Shown here piece by piece: positions 48,400 through 58,210 of a DNA stretch of 64,000 bases; positions within the stretch are counted from its first letter, which is position 1; each line of letters opens with the position of its first letter. The notes below the pieces were generated by a model. The model did no database searches and had not been told where the DNA came from. It saw nothing but the letters and a program-made list of their open reading frames with translations. Origin of the DNA: Blastocladiella emersonii ATCC 22665 (taxonomy: Eukaryota > Blastocladiomycota > Blastocladiomycetes > Blastocladiales > Blastocladiaceae). Location of the stretch: positions 2,976,001 through 3,040,000 of the forward strand of contig JANHCV010000001.1 in assembly GCA_025594325.1 (NCBI GenBank). The letters are read 5' to 3'. The position numbers and the translations under genes were made by a program.

Positions 48400-51068
48400 A
48401 TGACTGCGCCCTCCAGCGAGGCGCTCGCGGTCCACTCGTACTACTACTACTACCTCGACGACAACGGCATGTCGAGCTCCTCGCCCATCAGCCCCGCCTA
48501 CCCGGCCGCGTCGCTGCCGCCCGCCTCGTCGACCCCGTCGGCCGCGGCCGCCTACGCCGGCGCCGGCGTCCCGCCGCCCGTGGCCGCCCCCTACTCGTCG
48601 TACGCGAACGGGTACCTCGCCGGCACCGCCTACCCGCGCTACCCGGCCCCCGCCAACTCGAGCTACTCCGCCCACGCCGGCTATGCTTTGGCGCTGCACC
48701 AGTACGCGGCCGCGCCATCGGCCGCCGCCGCCGCGCTGCCCCCACCGCCGCCCCCGCCGCCGCCCATGCTCGGCGAGCGCGCGATTGTGACGACGGCCGG
48801 GTCGTCCGCCGCCGCGGCCACCGTGGTGGATCCGGCCGCCGTGTCCAGCGGCGGCCCGCTGCTGACGAACCCGCTGGCGCTGCAGTACGTGCCGCCGCCG
48901 TCGCTCGTGGCGCCGCCCGAGGTCGTGAGCCCGCGCGACGTGTTCACCAACATGTACACGAACGGCCCGCTGTCGGCGCCCGCGTACGGCTCGCGGTTCG
49001 ACGACGCCATGGCCGCCGCGGCCGCCGCGCAGGAGCGCCGCAACCACCACCACACCCACCACCACCACCATCACCACCAGCACGAGCCGCGCTCGGCGCA
49101 CCCGAACACGTCGCCGCGCGCGTCGTGGAACGCGCACCAGAACGGGTCCGCGGCGGCCGCGGCCGCGAGCGCGGCGGCACGCGGCCAGCGGCCATCGGCA
49201 TCGTCGCTCCCGGCCTCGGCCGTCACCTCGCCCACCCGCGCCGGCGGCCGCGACCGCCAGCGGTCCCCGCGCGCCGCGCGCAACGGCGCTGCACCGGTCC
49301 GTTCCCTTTCTGTTTGATCCGTGGGTGTGATGGGCCGTGAACTCATTTCTCCTCTTCGCTCGGTGCTCGGTGATTCTCCTCTACGCTGCTGTTCCTGCCC
49401 CCTCCTCAACTCGTCTTCGTCGTCGTTATCCTCCATCCACGGTCTCCGGCTTCCTCAGTACAGGTACGATCCTCGTCTCGCGGTCATCGCCATCGCGGAA
49501 CCACGCTAACCCGCCGCGAATCCCATAGCTCTCGCCGGATAAACTCGGCGTTGTCTGCTCCCCGGCCCGCGCGCAACGGCTCCTCCGCATCCGCCGCCGC
49601 GGCCAGCGGTAACGACACTGCCGGGTACGACGAGGACTCGCGCTCGGCGTCGCCATCCTCGTCGCCCACGTCCAACGGCAACCAGTCGTCGAGTCACCCG
49701 GCCAGTATCACCGACAGCGGGGTCGGCGGCAGCGTCGACGGGACCGGTGCCGCCGCGGCGACCAACACCGCCGACTCCAAGTCCGCGGCCGCTGCTGCCG
49801 CCGCCGCCGCCGCCTCGGGCGGCCGCCCCAGCAAGAACGCGCCGCCGGCGGCGCTGCAGCTGTCCAAGGACCGGCCGTGGGCGCAGGCCGTGGTCGACCA
49901 GATCTCGGACCTAATCCTGACGCTGGCGCCCAACGGCACCATCATGTGGGCGTCGCCGTCGGCGCGCCAGGTCGTCGGGTTCGCGTCCAACGACCTGTGC
50001 GGGCACCACCTCGGCGAGTTCATCCACCCCGAGGACGCGCAGCTCGTGACGCGCACGCTGACGTCGGCGCTCGCGCGCCAGATCCACTTTGAGCTCACGT
50101 TCCGCACTCGCCGCAAGAACGCCGACTACATTCTGCTGCAGGCGACGGGCCGCGCGCTGCACATCGAGGCCCACCCCGAGGACGCAGCGGCCAACGGGTC
50201 CGCGGGCTACACCCACGCCGCCCCCGCCGCGCCCTCGCACGCCGCGCCGGCGATCCCGGGCACCATCAACCCGTTTGCGCTGCCGTACGGTCCCGGCGGC
50301 GTCATGGCGGCGGCCGGACTGAGTCTCGGCGGGTCCGCCGCCGTGGTGCGGCCGCCGCTGATCGTGCTCATGTGCCGCGAGTACCCGGCCAGCGCGCACA
50401 CGAGCATGCTCGACACGGTCGTCGACCTGTGGTACGAGAACGAGGTGCTGCGCCAGAAGCTCGCCGACGGGTACGCGCGCCGCGGCCAGCCCGTCCCCGA
50501 GTCGAGCGTGCTGCGCGCCACGGTCCCGATCGACGGGATCAAGCTCGCGCCGCCCGGCATGGCTGCTGCCGCGGCTGTGGCCAACGACGCCGACGTGTCC
50601 GGCGAGGACATGGCGGGGATCGTCGTGCCCGCCGTGATCGCCGGCGGTCGCACCATCGCGCCCAGCGCGCTCACGCTCGGCGCCGCCGTCGCCGCGAGGA
50701 GTACCATGGTCGCGGGCGGCGTGGTCCCGTCCGACATTCTGCGCGCCGTCACGGCGACCGCGGCCGCGGCGACCGAGTCGAACGGCGCCGCCGCCGACGC
50801 GAACGGGTCATCCGACACGGGCGCGTCCGCCAACGGCGGAGCAGAATCGTCGAGCTCGGCCAACCCGCGGCGAAAGAAGCGCAAGGTGGCGCCCGTCGAC
50901 CACGGCCCGCAGGAGCGCGTGTGCATCGACTGCGGCACGACCAAGAGCCCCGAGTGGCGCAAGGGCCCGACGGGCGCCAAGACGCTGTGCAACGCGTGCG
51001 GCCTGCGGTACGCGAAGCGCGTCAAGTCCGAGTCGCAGGCGGTCGCGGCCGCGAGCGGCGCGCCATGA
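48400..51068 (+). CDS. WC-2-like transcription factor (PAS + GATA zinc finger)
   Basis: Likely partner-type transcription factor of the white-collar light-response system. Exons modelled as 48400-49296 and 49464-51068 (167-nt intron, GTCCGT donor, CAG acceptor, phase 0) give 833 residues; an alternative splice from 49262 to 49528 is also possible, so the junction is uncertain. The N-terminus is Tyr/Ser/Pro/Ala-rich with a poly-Pro and a His run (about 215). A PAS domain lies near 440-535 ([40 protein letters not shown]). A basic NLS (PRRKKRK) precedes a GATA finger at 786-811: [16 protein letters not shown] then [11 protein letters not shown], a CX2CX18CX2C motif like WC-2. No flavin-binding GXNCRFLQ motif of a LOV domain is present, so it should not sense light itself. 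Confidence 0.87.
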
Positions 51069-51365
51069 TGATCGGGCGCGACGGCGACGGTAGCTGCTGC
51101 GGCGAGGACGAGATTTATACACCACCCTATGCAATGAGACGCTTACCTTCTCTTCCCGCTCGTTGATGGATTCCGTGATGGCCGACGCGCGAGAGGCAGG
51201 CAAGCTGCGGCGCCGCGCCCACGTGCGTGTGGCTGTGGCGCAGGGCGCTCTCGCTTGAGCTCGCATGAAACGGCTCCGACTGCACCGGTCCTCGCTCTCT
51301 CCATCTGGCCCTCGTCGCCACCACGAAGCACACGCAACACCGTCTGCAGCAAACGAACCGACTCC

Positions 51366-52561
51366 ATGAACTCGTCCCGCCGCCTCGTCGTGTGCCTGGT
51401 CGTCGTCGTCCTCGTCCTGTTCTCGTTCATGCTGTCGGGCCTGGCGCCCGACGCCGGGGACGCGGCGTCGATGCGCGGCGGCTCGGCCATGGCGCAGTTG
51501 CGGCCCGCCGGCGACGATGAGGGGTTCGAAGTCGTGAACCCCGGCTCGTCGTCGTCGTCGGGCGCGACCGGCGCCATCGGCGGCATCAAGGCGGCGCTCC
51601 CCGCGGGCTCGGCGAGCGACGTCATGGCATGGATCAAGTCCAAGACGCCGTCGTTTGGCAGCTCCGGCACCGAGCGCGGGTCCGTCATCATGCCCAAGAT
51701 GGGCAACGAGACGCTGCGGTACGACTGCTCGCGCTGAGGGCGGAGAGAACTTGGCGGCGGCGCTGACGGACGATGACCTCGTAGCGCCGAGCTCGGCCAC
51801 TCGTCGTGGCACCTCATCCACACCATGGGCAACACGTACCCGCACAAGCCCAAGGCCGACGAGCGCGAGGCCATGCGCACCTTCATCTACCTGATTGGCC
51901 GGCTGTACCCATGCGGCGAGTGGTTCGTACCTTGCCCCGGCCCGCTGATCGCACTCCGCTGACCAACGAGTCGTGTAGCGCCGAGCACTTCCAGCAGATG
52001 CTCGCGGTGCACCCGCCCGAGCCGCACCTCGGCAGCCGCGACGAATTGTCGCAGTACCTGTGCAAGCTGCACAACAAGGTGAACCTGCGCCTGGGCCACG
52101 CCATCTTCGACTGCAACAAGGTCGGCGACCGGTGGAAGTGCGGGTGCGCCGACGCCGACGACGACAAGGACAAGGATGCGCTCACGAAACCCGCCAAGCA
52201 CCAGCGCCTGCCCCACGTCCCGCCCACCGCCGACAACGGCAAGTTTGGCGGGGTCCAGACCAACGGGTCGATGCCGATTCCGGACGTCGTGGGCAAGGAG
52301 ACCGCGGCCGACGACGAGGACGAGGAAGAGGACCCGGAACTCGCCAACCTGACCCCGCTCGAGCGCGCCATGCGCATGGAGTTCCGGTCCATGTTCCCCG
52401 AGGACTACGAGGCCGCGCTCAAGGGCGCGCGCGCCGCGCCACCAACGTACCCGGCCAAGCCGCGGAACGCGACCGTCGAGGCGTCCATGGCGCCCGCCAT
52501 CAACGCAACGGTCGTGTCGAGTTCGACGGCGTCGCGGCGGCGCCGGTCGGAGCGCGCATAG
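51366..52561 (+). CDS. ERV2: ERV2-like FAD-linked sulfhydryl oxidase
   Basis: Makes disulfides in the ER lumen, passing electrons to oxygen through FAD. Exons 51366-51718, 51785-51922 and 51979-52561 (introns of 66 and 56 nt) give 357 residues. A signal anchor covers residues 7-25 (LVVCLVVVVLVLFSFML). The Erv/ALR domain starts at ELGHSSWHLIHTMGNTYP; YPCGEC (Cys161-Cys164) is the active-site pair, the second Cys codon being split by intron 2. LCKLHNKVNLRLGHAIFDC is the FAD-binding helix with its structural disulfide. WKCGC (Cys218, Cys220) is a CGC shuttle like yeast Erv2. An acidic C-terminal extension of about 130 residues is not in yeast Erv2. The anchor and CGC motif favour ERV2 over mitochondrial ERV1. 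Confidence 0.93.
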
Positions 52562-52678
52562 AGGGAGAGACGAGGCCGTTGTGCAGCAAATGCAAATAGC
52601 GTGTTTACAAACAGCGATAAATTACCGGGGAGGAGAGAGGGAAACGAACAAGAGGGGCGAGTTGGCCGGGTAACAGGG

Positions 52679-53527
52679 TTACTCGTCGTCGAGCTTGGGC
52701 GCGAGGTAGAAGCTAGACGGGAGAGCAGTGTCAGCGAGAGCGGCCGATCTGAGGAAGAGGAGGGAAGCATACCGGATGAAGCCCAGATCCTCGTCCATGG
52801 TGTACTCGACGAGCAGGGGCACGTCCGTGGACAGCGAGAGGGTGACCGAGGGCGACATGGTGGCGGCCTTGGAGAACATCTTGAGGTACTTGAGCGAGAA
52901 GCCGAGGTTGACGGGCTCGGTGAGGGTGATGGCGACCTCGGAGGAGGCGTCCTTGTCGTCGGCCTTCTTGCCGTTGGGGCGCAGGGTGATGGAGCCAGTG
53001 CCCGAGTCGCCGGCGGCCGAGAACTTGACCGAGTCCTTGATGACCTCGATGTTGACCGTCTCGCCGAGGACCGAGAGGTCGTTGCAGATGCGCTGGAACT
53101 CGGCCGAGGGCAGCTTGACCATGGCGGTGAAGTCGGTCTCCGGGATCGAGAGGTGCTCCGTGTCGACGGTCATGAGCTTGATGTCGAACTCGGACAGGCG
53201 GTCGGTTTTTGGCGACTCGAAGGTGAGGTTGAGCACGTCCGCGTCCTCGCCGGCCTTGATGGTCAGCACGTCGTCGTTGCCCGCGCACTTGAGCACCTTG
53301 GCCAGGGTGCTGAAGTTGACGCCGAGCGACAGGTTGCGGTCGCACCGGAACGGATCGAAGCCCTCGGCGCGCAGCAGCAGCGCCACCAGGGCAACGTGCG
53401 ACGTGTCCATGGCCTGCAGCGCGATGCCCGTCTCGTTGCAGTCGAAGTTGGCGTCCTGGACCAGGTCCTTGACCGCGTCCAGGATCTTCTTGAGCGTCAC
53501 GGCGAGCGGCAGGCGGGCCTCGAGCAT
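52679..53527 (-). CDS. POL30: PCNA sliding clamp
   Basis: Homotrimeric DNA clamp for polymerases delta and epsilon and many repair factors. Exons 52773-53527 and 52679-52712 (60-nt intron, GTATGC donor, phase 2) give 262 residues. It starts MLEARLPLAVTLKKILDAVK and includes FDCNETGIALQAMDTSHVAL, FRCDRNLSLGVNF near residue 60-72 and the interdomain connecting loop with LSIPETDFTAMVKLPSAEFQ. The spliced C-terminus GFIRFYLAPKLDDE matches the PCNA end; the tiny last exon is needed to form it. It is divergent from the GRDP-like gene. Confidence 0.97.
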   Translation of the reverse strand: MLEARLPLAVTLKKILDAVKDLVQDANFDCNETGIALQAMDTSHVALVALLLRAEGFDPFRCDRNLSLGVNFSTLAKVLKCAGNDDVLTIKAGEDADVLNLTFESPKTDRLSEFDIKLMTVDTEHLSIPETDFTAMVKLPSAEFQRICNDLSVLGETVNIEVIKDSVKFSAAGDSGTGSITLRPNGKKADDKDASSEVAITLTEPVNLGFSLKYLKMFSKAATMSPSVTLSLSTDVPLLVEYTMDEDLGFIRYASLLFLRSAALADTALPSSFYLAPKLDDE

Positions 53528-54135
53528 GGTGTTGGTCGGCAGGCGGTGGTATACAGAAGATGCGTAGCAAAAGAGTGAGGGGCAGCGATCGTCCGTCGAG
53601 GAGGGGGGAGAGGAAGGGATCGCTCGAGCGTCCCGGCCGGCCAGCGAGTGTGGGAGGTCTCCTAGCTCGCGGCGGTGAGTCGCATCGGTCATATCCTGCA
53701 TCCCGTGACACACACGCGTACCTGCGCCGATTGAACGGATGCGCGTTTCTCGCCTCCCAATACTCTTCCTCAACGTCAAATGATTTGAGAATGATAGAGA
53801 GGGTGTCGCTCGATGACTTCCATCGCTTGGGCGACGGTGCGCGTGATTTGCCTTGACGGGTGCTCTCAAACGCGATCCCTCGCTGATGGACGGCTTCCCA
53901 GGCCGTGAATTAATCGCTCGGCCATGTCGCCATCTTGAGTGCTGTGTGGGTTGCTCGCGTGCTTGTATGGTGGTCGATGTCGGCGTCGGCGTTGGCACCG
54001 CGTGGGGCCAGGGCAGCCTGCAGGGCAGCCGATGGGTTCCGCCGATGCGGCTGACGCTCGACTCTGCGCGCTCCCGCTCTCGCTCCCGCAACGCAACATC
54101 GCCCTTCTTGCAACGTAAACTAAACCAGCGACACC
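53528..54135. other. Divergent intergenic region PCNA / GRDP-like
   Basis: 608 bp with both promoters. It contains ACGCGT at 53714-53719 and a second ACGCG core (as GCGCGTTTC on the plus strand) near 53741-53749. No gene recognised. Confidence 0.45.
53714..53719. promoter_or_regulatory. Possible MCB (ACGCGT) element upstream of PCNA
   Basis: ACGCGT lies 187 bp upstream of the PCNA start. MBF-type MCB elements drive S-phase genes including PCNA in yeasts. In GC-rich DNA a chance match is quite likely. Confidence 0.3.
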
Positions 54136-56415
54136 ATGGCCGACGAGACCGCTGCCGTCTCGGCGCAGCAACCATCGCCCGCAGAACCCGCGGCTGCCCC
54201 TGTCTCGGCGGTGCGCGCGGTCCGGGCGCCGTCAAGCGCAGCCGAAGCTGGTTCCGACGAACCTTCTTCGTCGTCGGCGCCGTCGAGCACGCTGGCCACA
54301 GACGACGTTCCCGCCGACTCGGCCGTCTCACTGACCCCGAGCCCGTCCTCGGGCGCAGTCGCCAGCGAGACCGAGGAGCCCGCTGCTCCCGCTCCCGATG
54401 CATCGGCCTCGGTCTCTGCTCCTGCTGTTGTCGCTCCCGCTACCGAGCCAAGCTCTGCTTCTTCTGCTGCCCTCGCTGCCGAAGCCCGCCGCGACCCGTC
54501 CGCCTCGGTCGCCGCCAGCATCAGCGGCCCGTCGCCCGCCTTCCTGCGCACCGACCCGGCGCCGAGCCTGCGCCCGAGCCGCCCCAACACGCCCAACAGC
54601 ATGGCCGACGGCCGGTCCGTGCACTCGTACCGCTCCACCATGACGGGCGCCGGCGACGACCTGTCGATTGCCGAGACCCAGTCCGAGACGGCCTCGCTGC
54701 TCCCGACCCCGCTGCCGACACCCGCCGCGCTCGCTAGCGTCACCAACCTGTCCAAGACCATTGACGAAGCGCGCCTGCGCAAGCTGCTCGCCCTGCTGCC
54801 CAAGCTGCAGGAGGCCCTGCCCTTCAAGCCGACGGCGCCCGTGCACAACCTGGCCGTGCTCGTCAAGGCCGAGACCCGCTACATCATCTGGCTCAAGCTG
54901 CTCGCCTCGCTCGACGCGCGCGCCGAGGACTCGATTCTGCCGCCGCTCGACGTCGCCTTCATGTGGATGGTCCACCTCGGCGACACCAAGTCGTACATCC
55001 AGGACGTGCTGCGGCTCGGCGGCGACCACATGCTCGGCTGGCAGTTCCCGCTCGAGCGCCTGCACCAGCTCGTCGTCGAGCTCGGCGCCGACTGGGTCGA
55101 CGCCGACAGCGAGCGCATCTGGCGCCGTTTCGCCCCCGCCGAGCCCTACCGCTTCCCCTACCCGGACAATATGGCCGAGGCCACGCTCCCCTTTGTGTGC
55201 CCGCGGTGCTCCACCACCTGTCCGATCTCGGCACCGCAGTACGTGCGCGTCCGCTTTGGCAGCGATACCGTCGAGTGCGTCCGGTGCCAGCGCGGCGGTG
55301 TCAACATCGCCCTGTGGTCCGCCATGCTGTTCCTCAACGACGTGCGCAAGGTCGCCGGCGACGCGTCGCTCGCCAACTTCCAGCTCAAGTGCGTTTCTCG
55401 TCACTCCTCTTGAACAACACAGCGCTAACATCCTCGCGCCCTCAGGTCGACGCAAATGGCGTCCAATAACCAGCTCGACCCGGCGCTCACCGCCAACCTC
55501 AACTCGTTCCTCAAGGCCGTGCGCTTTGACCTGCAGCTGCAGAGCAAGCTGCGCCTGTCGGCCAACCGGTACTGGAACGACGTGTACGCGCTGCTGCGCA
55601 CCTCGCTCGTCGACTCGAGCCTGTCGGCCGAGGAGCAGGCGCTCTTCACCTCGGCCCTCATGAACAGTTACGGCAACATTGTCACCGAGCTGTCGATTGA
55701 CCTCGTCGAGCGCGCCGAGCACTGGATCCGGTTCCTCGCCATGATCGACACGGTGACGACCACCGAGACGTGGCGCGCCACGGCGACGGGCGGCGACGTC
55801 GCGTCCTCCTCCTCGTCGAGCTCGGGCGCGCCGGCCGACGCGCGGGCGTGGATCCCCGGGTGCTGCGACCGATACTTCAAGTTCCTCCTGCTGCAGGGCG
55901 CGCTGTGCGAGCAGTACCACGCCAAGCAGGTCAAGGCGCGGGCCAAGGGACAGCCGTTCGACGACGGGGCCGGGCCCAAGATGGTGATGCCGACGTTCGA
56001 CATCATGGTCGCGTACCAGATGCACCTGCTCAACCCGCGCGCCTACTACCAGTACTCGATGGCGCACTTCCACCGCGTCGTCAACTTCCACTTCTACTCG
56101 GAGGCCGCCATGGTCAAGGCGTACACGCGCACGCGCCGGCTCTGGAAGCAGCGGTACCGCGAGGAGTACGACCCGCACACCAACGCCGCCTACTCGGACC
56201 TCCTCACCCGCCACCGCTGGCGCAAGCTGCTCAAGCTCGGCGGCAAAATCGTCATGCTCCCGCTCTCGCTCGTCGTCGTCTCCACCGTCATGCTGCTCGG
56301 CGCCGGGTCATCCGCCGGCGCCGCCGCCACGGCCGTCGCACCGCCCAGCGCAAGCGGAGCCGGCGGCCGCCGCGAGACCGAGGTCACTGGCGATTTCACC
56401 CCGTCGACGCGGTAG
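54136..56415 (+). CDS. GRDP/DUF1399-like protein with C-terminal hydrophobic segment
   Basis: Exons 54136-55388 and 55446-56415 (57-nt intron, phase 2) give 740 residues. Residues 1-200 are Ser/Ala/Pro-rich and disordered. Two copies of the glycine-rich-domain-protein (DUF1399) motif appear: ILPPLDVAFMWMVHLGDTKS near 275 and MPTFDIMVAYQMHLLNPRAY near 610, each inside a helical block with conserved Trp, Tyr and His. Between them is a possible zinc-binding Cys set (CPRCSTTC and CVRCQRGG near 355-390). A hydrophobic stretch KIVMLPLSLVVVSTVMLLGA near 690-710 could be a tail anchor. Plant GRDPs act in stress responses, but the molecular role is unknown and I infer none here. Confidence 0.78.
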
Positions 56416-56566
56416 CAGCGGCGAGCCGCCCCCGCTTCTCCCTCACCTGTACAGCTCCCCCTTCCATACCTCGCCAGCGTCCTCCACCCCTCCTCCCCGC
56501 TTTCTCGCTCGTTTTTGTACCGCTCTCGTTCCCGTCATTGTTCATGTATATGACAGATTTAGATTT

Positions 56567-58009
56567 TCATAGCTCGTGGTGCTCGGTCTTGGGGATCGGC
56601 GGCACCGCGCCGTCGCCCGCGGCCGACTGCGACCACGTCCTGGCCCGGCGCCCGCGACATACGGTACCCGGGCTCGGCGCCACGGTCGGCGGGCGGCCCA
56701 GCTCGGCGCACGCCGCGGCCGGAGCGAAAGCCACGACCGGGTCGTGCAGCGCGCGGCAGGTCACTGTACGCGCGATCGGGTTAGTACTTGTCGCGGTGCA
56801 TTGATGTGCGTGTGCGACGTACGCTGTCCCATCGACATCCCCGCGAGCCCGGCGCGACACTCGTCCTCGGACGCAAACACGACCTCGGCCGCCTCGCCCG
56901 CGCCCCCGCCGCGGACCATGCGCTCCGGGTCCTCGGCCGCGGCGACGGCCATCATGGCCGCGCGTTTCGCGCACTCGCCGTCGGCCGCGAACCGTGCGCA
57001 GATCTGCGCGACGAGCCGCTCGCGGACCGCGGACCCGGGCTCGTCGTCGTCGCGCGGCAGCCACGGGACGAGGCCGGCCAGCGACCCCTCGGCGTCGTCC
57101 GCGGGACCGACCATTGAGATGTCAAACTCGCGGATCTGGCCGTCGCGGTTGAACCGCCACCACGTCCATAGATGGACCGTCGTCGAGACGTGCTGCGGCG
57201 AGGGAGCGTGCGGCGAGGCGGGGGAGGGGGAAGGGTGTAGCAGGCGTCGGAACATGGCACGGACACCGCGGCCGCCCGTTGTGCTGGATGATGGCTGCGC
57301 CGCGGCCGCGGTGGGCGTGCCTGGCGGCGATGGCCGCGGCGTGAGGGTGATCTGGTGGACCATGGACACGATCCCGCACGTCACGGCGTAGTGGGTCTGG
57401 TGCAGCGAGGCGACCGACAGCTGAGACGACGCGAGCAAGGCCGTCGGCAGCGTGTTGAGGTACAGCTTGGCGGCTACGCGCTGGGCGCGAGTCAGCGTTG
57501 CGACGAAAAGCGGTTTTGGGGGAACGACGCACCCTCGACGCCCTCCATGCTGCCAAGCGAGTGGATCCGGCCATGGACGTCCTTGGCAAGAAGATCGTCA
57601 AGCGGGACTAGGCATGCAATCAAGGTCAGGCTCCCCTTGATCACGACGGCCACTGCACAAACGAACCGAACGCAGCACGCTCACTCGCCATCCCTGCCGC
57701 TCGCGCGATCACGTCGCCGAGAAGCACCGTGACGCGTGTCGCGAAAAAGTCCCATCCCGGCGGGACAGCACAAGTGTCCTGCGGCGTGTAGGTCGGCAGG
57801 ACGGGTCCCTTGGTCTCGGCGGCCGTCGTCGCCGTTGCCGTGGTGGTGTTCACGGGCGGAGCGGCGGGCTCGCTCCCACGGCGTGCGACCTGACCGCCGC
57901 CGGGCGGGACGAGCGCGTGCGCCACGACAGGCGGCGAGGCGAGCCCGCCCAGCACGATCACGGCGGCCAGGACGCTGATCGTGACCAACAAGTTGCGCTT
58001 ACGTTTCAT
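56567..58009 (-). CDS. Orphan signal-anchored protein, function unknown
   Basis: I do not recognise this protein. Four exons: 57685-58009, 57533-57607, 56823-57473 and 56567-56763; introns of 59-77 nt are phased and the third has a perfect TACTAAC branch site, so the model is strong. 415 residues. A basic start followed by LLVTISVLAAVIVLGGLASP (about 6-25) is a signal anchor. A Thr/Ala/Pro-rich stalk leads to a folded-looking part (GWDFFATRVTVLLGDVIARA, IPLDDLLAKDVHGRIHSLGS, LYLNTLPTALLASSQLSVAS). Near 225-250 comes VSTTVHLWTWWRFNRDGQIR and then EFDISMVG, which resembles an NTF2-like/SnoaL-type strand pattern. Cys residues in the C-terminal third may form disulfides. It is probably luminal or extracellular. 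Confidence 0.72.
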
Positions 58010-58210
58010 GGCTGATTGGTTGGTTGGTTTACAGGGTACGGGGAGTGTCAAGCCCCTGACGCGGCCATCGAGACGACGGCGGCAGGGACGCGTCGCGGGG
58101 GTGCGAGACATCACATGATATCGCGACGCGTGATGCTGTGAGACACAGAAAATCGGACCACGTCCGATTGTACATAATACCGAATAAGCATATCTCGCGC
58201 AGGCTACGCC

